DNA from: Holothuria scabra
Taxonomy: Eukaryota > Echinodermata > Holothuroidea > Aspidochirotida > Holothuriidae
Length of the DNA: 64,000 bases
Assembly: GCA_037179385.1 (NCBI GenBank)
Contig: CM074187.1
Coordinates: forward strand, 1,054,001-1,118,000
Direction: 5' to 3'
In this document: positions 47,511 to 59,412 of the stretch, one piece after another
How the letters are laid out: each line of letters starts with the position of its first letter
How positions within the stretch are numbered: the stretch's first letter is position 1
Position numbers and translations under genes: made by a program
The notes under the pieces: model-generated
Told to the model about the DNA's origin: nothing
The model's input: the letters and a program-made list of their open reading frames with translations, nothing else
The model's database searches: none

Positions 47511-49449
47511 CAGAATGCAAGGCATTCATAGTCGCGAATGGAGGCGGTCTAATGGTTCTAGTGATATTGACAGAATTGTTAAATGTTAGCAACTCCCTGA
47601 TACGAACAGGTGGTAGGTGGTGAATTTGTTATGATGAGGAGGTTTGCGCATTTCAGAAAGGATATCAGTGTTGAAAATTTATACAGATGAATCATTAGTT
47701 GTGTGAGATGAGGGAAACAGAAATGTTTATGCTACAAGATCGACGTTTAGAAAAGTACATATGAGTGATACGTATATATGATGTCAAAATTTACTAAACA
47801 AAACAGGTGGTGGATGATATTTTCTACTAGATCTAGAAAATAGACGTGTTTAGATTGCAGAAGAATTGTTTTATTAATAATTTCCGACCGTAGCCAAAAC
47901 TGTCAGAATTTCACACATATTATTGGGAGTTTTAAATATCAAAATTTCCTCACAAATGACAATTTCATTTTTTTTAAAACTTCCTTAGTGTTCTCAGTAT
48001 TGTTCGAGGGCAGTGCTTATTACGGTTCGGCAGTCCAACCGGATCACCTGTATGTATATGCATCGCATGATCACCAACATAGTAAGCATATACTTTCAGA
48101 TCAGAGTGGCTAATGAATAGAGAGAGATAAATAAAATACGCAGTCTTTTATTTTGCTACTCCCTCGTCAGAGATCTCTCTTCCCTTTCCTACTACAATTG
48201 TCAACAACATAAACAGTACCGGTTTAAAATTTCTTTCCCTCCTCTACTTTCTTTGGTGGGATAAGTGCGCAGCGAGAAAGTCTTTTCCCTTACAGTACGG
48301 TTGCTCAAAGGAACCATTTTAAATTTGTCTTACAAGAATGCTAAATCTATTTATGCCATGCCGCCAAGCACAGCCACCAATGAAAAGAATCTAATGTGAG
48401 AATATTTACAAAATGTAAAACAAAAAAAAACTTGGGTTGAGGTTAATCACGTTATTTAGATGCGGCTAAGCAAATAAAGACCTACGCAAGGCCCATATTT
48501 GACTTTCCACTGAAACACATCAAACTCTAGAAATGGCCTTTCTAAGCCGCGGTAGCACTTAATATCATCAACTGTACCATATGTCGTTCCGCTGATCATG
48601 TGGTCACCAGCAAAGCAAGCGCATATTGGTAAGGGCGATTCAAGTTTCAGTTGAAACGTATAGGTCAGAAGAAAACTACGCAGTTACTATTGCGCAATTT
48701 TCGTATCCGGGAGACTACGTTATCTTATCCGTTCTCTATTCCTAACCCTCTGTGACGGTCTTCAGTTTTGAACAAAATAAAATATTGTCACTCTTGTTAC
48801 AGTTATAAGTTCCTTGGTCATGAAAAGAAATCACCCGTTCAATGTTTTTTTTACAACAACGCCGAAACTTTCATGTTAACAGATTGCTCGGATGTTTCAA
48901 ACTGTAAGAAAAGAAGGGTAACGACCATGTCATAAAGAACGGCAGTTGACAAAAACTATAGAAAGGGCTTCTGAGAACCCCATATAGTCGCTCCCTGGTC
49001 GTTCCAAGAACCATGCAATTGAAATATCCCTGAACTAATATGCCTCATCGTGTGATGAAACAAGAGACATCCTTAGATAAATGATCTGTTTTCATGGTCA
49101 GCGCCTTTTAATTTACAAACACTACAAAGTAACAAAACCAACAAGGCACAGAATAAAAACACTGAAAAAGGCTATAAAGCAGCTTCTATACTTCGCATTG
49201 GCTCGTAAAAACTATAACTGTAAAAACAGGTTTATATTAAAGCTATACATCATATCATGTTGGTATTTGAGTTAAAATGAATGGGTTGATTAAGATCTGT
49301 ATGAGAACTGATTTTAATTAGCTATAACATAGTAGATCCTGATCGACGTAATTGCCCCGGCCATAATCCCCAAGCACAGATAGTCCCAACATAATCTACC
49401 ACTGTCCTACCCCATCATCAATTTATTATCAGAGAAGTCGTTCCAGAAT

Positions 49450-49759
49450 TTAAAGGCTGTCATTTGTCACCCCAAACTACAGTTTCAGTATACATACTGT
49501 ATATCAAAACTCTCAATTGGTACAGCTCTTTGACTGGCACCACATTCAAACAATGCATCATAGCTAAATTACACAGCATGGGCACTGAGAGTGTCTTGAT
49601 TACACATTATGGACTTGTATGGCCACTGGGACAAGCCATGAAGCAATAAACTAGGATTGTGTCTGGATAAAGATGAGTTTTAGATAAATGTGGGAGGGGC
49701 TAGAAGTAAGTAGGTTGGGAGAATTGGAACTGTTTGGGATGATGAAAATATGCCTTTAA
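49450..49759 (+). mobile_element. TTAAAGGC-type MITE, copy 4
   Basis: Best-preserved ends, TTTAAAGGCTG...ATGCCTTTAAA, with TTAA at both edges. Contains GAAGCAATAAACTAGGATTG and GTAGGTTGGGAGAATTGGAA, common to the family. Confidence 0.78.
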
Positions 49760-52395
49760 ATATATCCTCTGATGTTGTGCATGTAGGCTACCTGACTCAT
49801 ACCTCTACTGTTACTCAGTAAGTTTAGTACTGCAAAATAAAGGCAGAGGCTTTGCAGCCCTCATAGCCATGGCTTAATATGATTTTAAAGACAGTTTATT
49901 GAGGCTGCATCCAATCTGTACAAAGCTGACAGAAAGAATAACCAGTCTCTTTGTAGCAGTTAGCCTAGCCAAGCTTCTTATAGTACACAGAAGATACTCT
50001 TTTCAAAAATTTGTATGTAGGGAATTACACAGGATGCAAACTTAGTAGCACAGACAATAGTTACATTAACTGAAAATGAACTGCAAATAAATACAGTAAG
50101 GCACAGACCACATGTTCATAGTTGCAGTAGCAATTCATTCAAGGTGTATCAATCAATAGTTGCCCATGAAGTTGAGTGGATCAGGTTCAACTCAAGGGAT
50201 TATCAGGTACCACTGCATAAGCTTGAGTAGTTTGTATTGTCCTAGAATCTTCCAGTTCTGTACTTCAAGATTTTTGTTATCTTCCCTTACTGTACACTTT
50301 CACACCCAGCAATTCATACTGCTTTTGTTGTAAAAACTTATATTGTTGAACAACATGGAGTCTAGGTACAGGTTGCTGGACCATGGGATTCATACAACAA
50401 AGCCCTTGCTTCAAGCTGATTAAGCTATTCAAGCACTGACAATGAACCTCAAGGATGACAATGTGTGAAAATCTAGGTCCAGTCACAACAAACAGCAGTG
50501 AATTACATGCAGTATACATGCAGGCATCAGAAGATGAAGGTGTTGGCAGGTGCAATGGGCAATTGTAGGAATATCTTGGGATGTATCTTTTTAGGTGTGT
50601 GTGTGTGTGTGAGGGGGGGGGGGAGGTTAAGAGAAAGGGGGAGGGGAATCTGGAACATATTTTTAAGGGGATGGGGAATCTATAATAGATTGCTCCACTA
50701 GACTTATGATCAAGTAAGTGTAATTTCTGAGTGGGGGGAAAATTTGAAGCACTTGCCTCTGAGAAAAGTACCCGGTGAGTATACCCAACTATACCTGAAC
50801 TCATGAGAAACTTTAATTCAGACTCTTAATACCTTTACTCTTGACCTGGTCTCCATATCTGCACTCATGAGCTGGTACCTGTGCCCATCATACACATGAT
50901 CCTGTACTTGATCATGTGCCACACTTTCAGTGGCTACATACAAGAATGTCAAACTTAGTGGGGGGCAGACTATGGGCAAAATTTTTTCACGCAGAGTGAA
51001 CTAGAAGTGAAATGTGTGCTCCAGTGGGTGGGGTCAAGGATGCAGGCGAAGCCCTCAGAAGCTTAGAGGTTATAGTAAGTAACTGGTAGAAGGCAGTGAG
51101 GTGGTAAGGCTAAATCCGGAGGAAATGCACCATGTTGTGCTGCCACTGTACAGTGAACAGCACATTCACTAATGAGATGGACTCAAACTCAGACTAGGAT
51201 CCTTTGGACTCAGGTAGGGGGGTACTGGACTCAGAATTGGCCCAGAATGTGGGTCACTGGAATCGGGATTGGATCGGAATCAGTTACAGCCCTGCTGAGT
51301 AACAAGTAGTCAACTGTATGGAACACTGTTGTCAATCAGAAACTACAGTATACAACACAAGCTTAAATTTAACCAGACCCCTATCATTTCACTTTTTAAT
51401 CCTAGCTAAACTCTTATTTGCATTATTAGAAGAATAATGTATGTTCTATGTTCCCCTTACTTTTTGGGCCCCAGGATAACTTCATACCCCAATAAGAGGC
51501 CTTAATTACCCAAAATATAAAATTCTCACCCAGGCCTGAACAATTTACCCAAAGCAGATCCCCAGTAAACACCACACATGCCCCCTTCCCCTTGTAGTGC
51601 AATTAACCCCATGGACACTACTCCCAGACAAGGGGCATGTAGCATTATAGTACTGTAAATAAAATAGGAGCTAGCATGGGGGGAAGGTACAATAATAATA
51701 TACATGTCTTCTTCTTTGTGCTATATTTTGGTGTTTGGACTGAGTAACCTTTAGAAAATGAATCTTGAAATGTAGGAGGCAGTGCAAGTAGCAATGCTTA
51801 TGAAGTAATCATGAGTCGTCGATCACTTCATACAGTATTACAAACAAATAAAATCCTACAAATTACTACATTTAGGGCCAGATTTTGACATAATGAAACA
51901 GAACAACATCCAGATATCGGAATTCTTCCTTAAAACTTCATAAAAGGCATTCTCATCATCATTTTTACTGTTTTTTGCAAATTTCAGGTTCATACTTTTG
52001 CTGAAACTTGAAAATCTGGCTATGACTAACATCTTTGCTTTTAAATCAAAAACATGATGACAAATAATTGGTTTTGATATTGTTTGAAGAATTTGCATCG
52101 AAGGTTATTCTAGCATCGCAATCACATCGCACCTACTCGCTGCAATGGCTTTTATAACAGTGATCGACTCATGGCTTTCGGACCAATTCGTCCCCAAACC
52201 AACTCGTCCCCAACCAACTCATCCCCAAGCCAAGTCAGCCCCAAGCCAAGTCGTCCCCACACCAACTCGTCCCCAAGCAAAGTTGTCATGGAGCGCGTCA
52301 AGATGTTATCATGTGGGGGGAGGGGGGCATATTATACTATGTCTCTAAAGGACATATTACTAACTACAATGGCCTTAACCAGATTATATGGAGGG

Positions 52396-52655
52396 ATGGA
52401 GCAAGTGGTACAGTGGTTACGAACTGCGTCTTCCAGTCATGAGGTCGTGAGTTCAAGTCCCAGCTCCGACATCAAAATTGTCGTCTAGTTTTCTGGGTTG
52501 TAGTTAATCTGCTATCCCCTAATCATAGACGTTAAACTGTGAGTTTGTCTCACCAGACTGGCGTTGCCAGCTTGGCGCTAATACCCCTTCATTGGGGCGT
52601 TGCCGAGTTCCCGCAAGGGAGGATCAAATGAAAACAAAACAAACAAAACTAGGAT
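52396..52655 (+). mobile_element. tRNA-derived SINE, second type
   Basis: The head resembles a tRNA: acceptor arm GGAGC...GCTCC, A box TGGTACAGTGG, B-box-like AGTTCAAGTCC. The body contains two small hairpins (CTGGCGTTGCCAG, CCCCTTCATTGGGG), and the tail is AAAACAAAACAAACAAAAC. Not related to the 18962-19150 family beyond the tRNA head. Confidence 0.8.
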
Positions 52656-52775
52656 GACATGTGACAATGCTACTGCTGCCTAGCCTTTATTGCTAAATTC
52701 GCTTAGGCTAGGCCCAACGCTTCACTGACATTTATACTGTACATTTACAGTTTAGGCCTACACTGACTGACTGAA

Positions 52776-53080
52776 TAGCCTAGCCTAACGTTAGGCATAG
52801 CCTAGCCTAACTTAGGCCTAACGTTAACTGTTCACAAATACAATAACATAGCCTTGCGTCAACTCACTCGAAAAAGATGACAGTGTTGGAATTCTTTGAC
52901 GAATCCTTGAGCATAAAATGCCTAGTTAGGCTATGCCTAGCCTAACGTTAGGCATAGCCTAGCCTAACTTAGGCCTAACGTTAACTGTTCACAAATACAA
53001 TAACATAGCCTTGCGTCAACTCACTCGAAAAAGATGACAGTGTTGGAATTCTTTGACGAATCCTTGAGCATAAAATAGCC
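52776..53080 (+). repeat. 157-bp tandem duplication
   Basis: Two nearly identical 157-bp units (52776-52932, 52933-53080), each with CCTAACGTTAGGCATAGCCT, AACTGTTCACAAATACAATA and AATTCTTTGACGAATCCTTG. The palindrome TAACGTTA recurs. Near-identity implies recent duplication. Confidence 0.93.
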
Positions 53081-53548
53081 CGGGAAACGAAAACTTGAAA
53101 ATTCATTTTAAAAATATTGAACTTTCCAATGATACGAATGTTACTTTGTCTTTTTCACTCAGTCTCACTGAACAACAGGCTAATTTCACCTAAGCTCATG
53201 TACTACGTGCTGCTAGCCTGGATTATTACTGCCTGTCATATGCGTACATACTAACTAACGTTAGGCCTACATACAAATCGGCCCAATGTTAAACCGGGCT
53301 GAACTACTGTAGTGAACAGTGCACTGATGCAATCCAGGGACCACATAACATGATAATTACCGAACCGTACACCAAAACAACTTCGTGGATATTCTCACGT
53401 CGACTATCCGCCTTGCGAACAGTATGCTGTGTGGACTTGCACGCAGAGAGCATGGCTTTAGCTAAAGCTAATTCGGATTTCTATGAGGATAATAGGTTCG
53501 GCCAATTATCCTGCTCTATGCTCACACGTCAAATCTATCCAGTGACGT

Positions 53549-53730
53549 AACCAGACTTTTTCATTTGGGGGCCGGGGGTGGGGGTTGATGTGGGGGGGGG
53601 GAAGAATAGGGGCAGGCAGGAATAACACTATCAAAACGGAGTGCCACCAACAGTTGGCGCGTATATAGCATACAAAGGAAATTTTGGCTACTCTGAAATG
53701 CCTCTCAGAATGTCGGAAATGGCCAGTGGT
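53549..53730 (+). repeat. G/C-tract repeat family, copy with terminus
   Basis: Starts CAGTGACGTAACCAGA, then a G-rich stretch, GGAGTGCCACCAACAGTTGG, AAATTTTGGCTACTCTGAAA and GTCGGAAATGGCCAGTGG. The best copy for seeing the order terminus, G-tract, CCACC-AGTTGGCGCG, GGAAATGGC. Confidence 0.62.
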
Positions 53731-53839
53731 GGCACGGTAATCATCAGGGGGCAGGGGGATCGGGATCCCCCAGTGCAATGCCTTGCCCTCTCTTGTCCCC
53801 TCCCCCAAATGAAATTCGTAGGTCGAAAAAATAAATTAA

Positions 53840-54831
53840 AATGGGTGGGCAGTGGCATTACTACTACGTATGCAGTCCCTTGTTTCAGTTTTGAATGTTG
53901 ATTCATTCTTAACGGATATTCTGTCTTGAATAAGTCTAAATTAGACAAGAAGCATCTTTGTGCTGTGGGGTGAGATTAAAGACCGCAGATAGCCTACTTT
54001 AAAGAACTGCTCTGTTAGGTTCCAAAAGGGGACTAGAAACTTCTTGCAAAGTCTCAAAAGTGTCGAATCAAGTGTACGGCCTTAAAAGGCCGCGAGTTAA
54101 AACTGCCAATTTTGTCTGAAGGCGGAACAAACTGAGCACTTCATCAATAACCTCTCCGATATAGATCTCTATCGGATAATACAATATAAAATAGCTCTAG
54201 GTTGGGGTGACAGTTTATAGCTATACCCTTCCCTTTCATCAGAATATCAAGCCTCATCACAGTAGTCGACAAAGGACCATTAAAACAAGGTGGATACGTA
54301 CGATAAACTGTACAAAAACCAAAGAGCTAAAACAAAACCAGCAGTGCTAAGACACTGGCACTTAATATCGGAAAATCCTCATATGTGTCAAATTTTCCGA
54401 CATCACCGGTCATGGCCTTTGAGAGGAAACCTAAACTAAATAATACCTAGTTATTTCTACGTTTCAAAAAGCGACCGTGAACTGGAAACAACTTACAAGG
54501 AGAATGGAGATTGCTCCCTCGATTCTCTCATCGAGGCGCTCTAAAAGGTGAAATATTCCATCGAGTTAAGACCAGGACAAACTAAAAAGTCCAACTTCTG
54601 ATGAAGATCAAAATCTTAAAACCAAGAGCAGAAACATGTCTTGTTAAAGGTTTTAGAAACCTAACAGAGCAGTACTTCAAAGTGTCTACGGTCTTTAATT
54701 CCACCCACAGTACCAAAAATTAAGCTACCTGTCTAATTAAAAGACAGAATATCCGTTAAGAACGCATAAAATTCAAAATTGAAACAAGGGACTGCATGCG
54801 TAGTATCAGATAATGCCACCGCCTACCCATT
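53840..54831. mobile_element. 992-bp foldback element, TTAA-flanked
   Basis: Long imperfect inverted repeats of about 190-200 bp: 53840-54030 against 54640-54831 (AATGGGTGGGCAGTGGCATTA ... inverse). Flanked by TTAA on both sides (53836-53839, 54832-54835), as for piggyBac or Kolobok. The ~600-bp centre has no ORF of note and a small hairpin, CGATATAGATCTCTATCG, near 54158. Confidence 0.85.
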
Positions 54832-55519
54832 TTAATTCATTTATTGAACATTTCGTCTCCAAACACAAGAACTTGAAAATTAACTTATGTTACGCTAGCT
54901 AGCGTAGCCATAGACATCTTTTACACATGTATGTGGGCTGCGTGGGGTAGGGTGGGAGTAGAAGTTTTATAAATGAGTGAAGATATTGTACAGCAGTTAC
55001 TGAAATCTTCTTGTTTTTATTCCCTTCTATAATATTTTTTCTTAAAACAGAAAGAAACAGCCCTAGCTTAATTAAGTTCTTTACTGAAGAAAAGTCAAGA
55101 CCAAAAATAAGGGAGTAAAAGCAAACAATTGATTTTAAAGCAAGCAAAATGTTAAGGTCCGCATACAATAGCATTTTTAATAGGAAGAATGGCAAATCGT
55201 TATTCTGATTAGGCATAAATCAAACTTTATAGAATAAAAAACATGAGTCACCTAATTGAGAAATTTTGCATGCGCTTTTCTTAAAATGTGTATGATTAAT
55301 TTAACATAGTTCATGTGCAGGTTTCAAATTTTTATAGTTTAAATGAAGGCATGGTATGACTATTTCCACAGGTACAAAGCAGTAAAATGGTCAACTTGTG
55401 CAATAAACGGAGGAAGAGGCGATGCTTTGACGCAGTGGAAAACCTTTTCGGTCAACCTATTAAGACTCTAGCAGGTCCCTCGTTGACATAAAGCAAATAT
55501 TCATAGCGGAAGTATAAAA

Positions 55520-55690
55520 TTCCAAACCAGTGTTTCAGAAAATAAGGGATATTTAGCGGAAATTCACAGAGCCAAAAACACTGGGAAGTGCAATTTCCGA
55601 CAATCTGAGAGGAATTTTTAGCCAAAATTTTCTCTGTACGCAACGCGCCAATTGATTTTGGCGCTCCGCTTAGACAGTGTTATTCGTGCT
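55520..55690 (-). repeat. G/C-tract repeat family, copy inside foldback element
   Basis: GCAATTTCCGACAATCTGAG, TAGCCAAAATTTTCTCTGTA, CGCGCCAATTGATTTTGGCG and CTCCGCTTAGACAGTG, located between the arms of the 55028-56252 element. Confidence 0.6.
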
Positions 55691-55782
55691 CGCCCCCCAT
55701 ATCACCCTTTGCCTACACATGAACTATGTTTGATTAATCATACACACGTCAAGGAAAGCACATGCAAAATTTCTCAATTTAA

Positions 55783-56036
55783 AGGGCAGGAGCAGTCATC
55801 CCAAATTGAAGAAGTGTAGTAGACTGTCCAGTTTAATGATTGGCTCTTGGGAGTCCTGTGACAATGTTTTTTCTCTTCAAATGAGAAATTTACCAGAAAT
55901 AACTGCTTGGTTTACCTTGAATATGCAATAGTAGAGACAAAAAATGTAATGAAAGATACTTTGAAGAGAAATAAGATGAAAATTGTGTTATTTAGCTTTT
56001 TCCTCAAAATAAGTTTGGGTGGACTGCTTTTTACCT
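55783..56036 (+). mobile_element. TTAA MITE nested in the foldback right arm
   Basis: Flanked by TTAA (55779-55782, 56037-56040). Ends AAGGGCAGGAGCAGTC...CCCAAA and its imperfect inverse. Homologous throughout to 13932-14172. The left arm of the host element shows the corresponding empty site (CCTAATTGAGAAATTTTGCA near 55253). Confidence 0.85.
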
Positions 56037-56260
56037 TTAATTATTCATATTTTTTATTTGTATAAGGTTTGATTTATGCCTAATCAGAATCATGATTTGC
56101 AATTCTTCCTAAATGCAATTGGCAGGGACCTTACAACTTGCTTCCTTTTAAAATCAATTGTTTGCCGTTTCTCTCTTATTTTGGTCTTGACAGTAAAGAA
56201 CTAAATTAAGCAAGGGCTATTTCTTTCTGTTTTAAGACTGAAAAATATATTAGTAGGGAC

Positions 56261-56630
56261 CACGGACTTATATACATGGACAGAGCATGTAACGTGTACG
56301 TCCTATCCGTAGATGGTCGCCACCGATTGGGACAAAAAAGGCGCACCAAGATGGCCGCCGTGAACCTATAAATCGTTTGATTTGACGACGACTCTGGACT
56401 ATTTTAAGCAAAAGTTAAACTTGAATGGAAACAATATCATATTCCTGCAATAGGCCTACGTGAAGTGATTTTAACCTTACCTTGACATATTTTAAAAGAA
56501 AATTCAACTTTTTTGCAAAATTTTGGAATATACTTGAGCAAGTCCAAACCTTCGCACAAAACCATAGTAGACATTACGGTAGCGACAATGTACCGTGAAG
56601 TATGCTCTGTCCATGTATAGGAAGTCCGTG
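56261..56630 (-). mobile_element. hAT-like MITE, copy 2
   Basis: 370 bp, same family as 14348-14743 but reversed. Flanked by GTAGGGAC / GTAGGAAC (7 of 8 match). It directly abuts the foldback element ending at about 56252. Confidence 0.87.
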
Positions 56631-57429
56631 GTAGGAACAAAACCATTTCAGTAACTACTGTACAATATCTAAACTCATTTATAAAGCTTATACTTCCACC
56701 CTACCTCACTCAGCTGTTTTGGGGGAGCCGCCCTAGCTCCAATTTTTATATCTGCCTTTATACTGAAACGGTTCTACTGCGCACGTAGTTACCACGGAAA
56801 ACTCTCCTAAGTGTTCTGTGAAACATATATGGGTCCCCAACCAACCGCTAATGTGCTGTGGGTGCATGGAACTGGACAGGGGTGGCGCCAGGACTTGCCC
56901 GACAGGGGGGCCAAGCTCTCCGACAGGGGGGCCAGTATGTCAAGGCCCAGACAAAGGTGGTGACTAAGTCCCGGTGGGTCGTGACTCGGCAGAATTTGAG
57001 GCGCGCGCAGTGCGCCAAAATTTTGGACTCTCTTTTTAACAAATTCTTAAAAATCTGGAGTTTATTTTGAAGAAAAAAATTAAAATTTTTGAAACAATTT
57101 TGACTTTTGGAAGGACCATAAAAAAGTTGGGGTGTTTAGTGAAGAATCTATCCTTCATATAGGCAAAATCAAAAACGTTTTGTACGCGACAGCTGAAATT
57201 CTGTTGAGGTTTTGCATGTAACCGTTGTAAGTTTACGTACTAAGGTCTCAAGACGAGACTAGAACTTTGCTCGAAAAGTTTTTCCCTTTTTTAAGGAAGA
57301 TTTGAAGATTATGAGCTTATTATATTGCAGAAATTTTGGGATTTTATATAAGAAAATTTGTTTTTTGCAAGGTTAAAATGAAAAATTTGGGTTCTTCATT
57401 AAGTGATATGCCTTTCAAGAGCAAAATTA
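56631..57429. other. Flank of the LINE
   Basis: GGGGGGCC-type short repeats at 56890-56935 (CCGACAGGGGGGCCAAGCTC, CCGACAGGGGGGCCAGTATG), then AT-rich sequence that continues after the LINE at 61544, consistent with one pre-insertion locus. Confidence 0.5.
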
Positions 57430-57449
57430 GGTAGGATGTCGGGGTCAAT

Positions 57450-58267
57450 TCTATTTGGACTTATGAATGGGGAGGGAAAACTTACTTATCTCATGGTTCA
57501 AACTGTAGCAAAGGTGTTGCAATATTGATCAATCCGGTTATAACCATGACAGTCTTAAACGCAATAATTGACGTACACTCTAAAAACACCGAGGTTAAAT
57601 TTAACCAGGATCGGTGTTCTATTTACTCCAACACAATCCTGGTTAACGTTTAACACAAATCCTGGTTAAACTAACACAACTTCTGGATAAAATAACTAGG
57701 ATTCGAGTCAGTTTAACCAGGAGTTGCGATAAAATTTAACCAGGATTGTGTTGGAGTAAATAGAACACCGATCCTGGTTAAATTTATCCCCGGTGTTTTT
57801 AGAGTGTAGATGGTCGCTTTATTATATTAAACATTAATTGCAATGATACACTGTTTGAGCTTATTAATATTTATGGCCACAATGTGGATAATGTGTCCCT
57901 TTTCCTTAAGTTAGAAAGTTATATCAGTAATCACACTTGGGATTCTTTGGTTTGGGGAGGGGACTTTAACTTTGTAATGAACTTAAACCTCGACAAGGTT
58001 GGAGGTAATGCCCAAACTAACTTTAAGGCAAGAAGCAGAGTTCTAAGTATGATGGAAACATATGATTTGATTGACATTTGGCGTGAAAGAAATCCATGCA
58101 GAAATCAGTATACTTGGCATTCTAATATCGACACCTCTATTCATTGTAGGCTAGACTATTTTATTTTGTCAAAACATCTTAGAAATGCCGTTACAGATAT
58201 GTCCATTTTGCCTCTTTTTGGCTCAGACCATTGTTGTGTAACTATATATGAAACTTATTATCGGTAA
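57450..58267 (+). pseudogene. LINE endonuclease domain (partial, MITE-interrupted)
   Basis: Begins in the typical IWTYEWGGKTYLSHGSN and SKGVAILINP region of L1-type endonucleases, is interrupted by the MITE at 57576-57806, and resumes with INIYGHN, WGGDFNFVMN, LDYFILSKHL and the catalytic GSDHCCV (Asp-His). The N-terminal part, with its catalytic residues, is lost through 5' truncation. A frameshift near 58250 leads into the next segment. Confidence 0.88.
57576..57806. mobile_element. 231-bp MITE with long TIRs, TA duplication, inside the LINE
   Basis: Ends CACTCTAAAAACACCG and its inverse, flanked by TA (57574-57575, 57807-57808). About the outer 70 bp of each arm are nearly perfect inverted repeats. 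It sits in the LINE endonuclease frame; removing it with one TA restores the reading frame across AIID-V-DGRF. TA duplication suggests Tc1/mariner-type mobilisation. Confidence 0.9.
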
Positions 58268-59412
58268 TGTTCGAGGTAAAGGTATGTGGAAACTTAACAT
58301 TTCTTTACTGGAAGACCCAAACTATGTTAATTCTGTAAAAGATGCCATTAAGGAGTTAATCACAACCCATCATTACTACAATCCCAAGTTGCTCTGGGAA
58401 TCTTGCAAATTGACTATAAGATCTATGTCAATTACTTATTCTAAAATTGCGGCAAAACATAGGTTTCTTGATGAAAAGAATTTAATCGAAAAGATTGCTT
58501 TACTTGAACAACAGTATGTTTCTTGCTCTTCTGATGATTTAAAAAATCAGCTTGAGGAATCAAGAGCTAAGCTTGACTCTATTTATGACTATAAATTAAA
58601 GGGCATTGTTATCCGATCTAGGGCTCGTTGGTGTGAAAATGGGGAGAAAAATACGAAATATTTCCTAAATTTGGAAAAAAGGAACAAAGCTTTCAATAGC
58701 ATTAAGCAATTAATTTTAGAAAATGATAAAGTGATAAGTAACCCTGATGACATTTTGAAAACAGCTCATGATTTTTATAAAGGACTTTATACTAAAGATT
58801 TGGCCGTTAATTCAAACACTTTTTTCACTAGCCCTAGCTTTTTGCATCCAAAACTTTCCAATGATCAATCAAAGAGCTGTGAGGGACTTCTTTCACTTGA
58901 GGCATGTTCAAATGCTTTATTTTCAATGCCTTTGAATAAGTCTCCGGGAACTGACGGAATCCCAACTGAATTTTATCGTGTGTTTTGGGAAGATGTGGGT
59001 CAGCTGGTTGTGGATTCTTTTAACTATATATTCATTTCAAAAGGGTTTCATTTCCGATGAACAAGGTAGAGCTTGTTTGACTCTAATTCCTAAAGGAAAC
59101 AAAGATCACCGCTATTTAAAAAACTGGAGACCAATAGCTCTACTTAATACTGACTATAAAGTTGCTGCTAAGTGCCTAGCATTACGCATGAAAAATGTTC
59201 TTACCGACCTTATTAGCCCCGAGCAAACTGGATTTCTTAAGGGACGTTTTATAGGGGAGAACATCAGATTAGTTTTAGACCTTATTAATTACTGTGATGA
59301 AAATCATATTCCTGGTGCGCTAATTTTTCTTGACTACGAAAAAGCGTTTGATCGTCTTGATTGGGAATTTATTCAAAACACTCTATCTTATTTTAACTTT
59401 GGCAAGGATTGG
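58248..59412 (+). pseudogene. LINE reverse transcriptase, N-terminal half
   Basis: Starts with GKGMWKLNISLLED, then the L1-like linker RSRARWCENGEKNTKYFLNLE and RT motifs KSPGTDGIPTEFYR, LTLIPKGNKDHRYLKNWRPI, EQTGFLKGRFIGENI and ALIFLDYEKAFDRLDW. A frameshift lies near 59030-59050. After FNFGKDW (about 59412) the sequence jumps to the post-RT region: the GVRQGCPLSP and FADD/YADD segments are missing, so the copy is catalytically dead. Confidence 0.9.

Larger units (their letters stand above)
46987..52395. other. Intergenic
   Basis: Contains the local duplication at 47110-47510, MITE copy 4, a GT run (50596-50612) with poly-G, and a short minisatellite of CCCCAA-CCAACTCGT type at 52185-52275. 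No gene supported; the longest ORF (50277-50804, minus) crosses the GT/G tract and has low-complexity content. Confidence 0.5.
55028..56252. mobile_element. Second large inverted-repeat element, with nested insertions
   Basis: Left arm 55028-55335 and right arm 55715-56252 (less the 55783-56036 insertion) are inverse copies, e.g. TCTTAAAACAGAAAGAAA, CAAACAATTGATTTTAAA and TGATTAGGCATAAATCAAA on the left against their complements on the right. The right arm carries a 254-bp TTAA MITE absent from the left arm. The centre holds a fragment of the G/C-tract family (55520-55690). No TSD resolved and no ORF. Confidence 0.8.

Noticed and set aside
50277..50804. 175-codon minus-strand ORF
   Set aside because: Runs through a GT microsatellite and poly-G tract; composition is low-complexity and no domain is recognisable.
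52396..52470. Functional tRNA gene
   Set aside because: The T-stem does not pair properly and the sequence continues into a SINE body and A-rich tail.
52145..52488. ORFs rich in Pro/Thr/Ser
   Set aside because: Translate a short CCCCAA-type minisatellite and the start of a tRNA-SINE.
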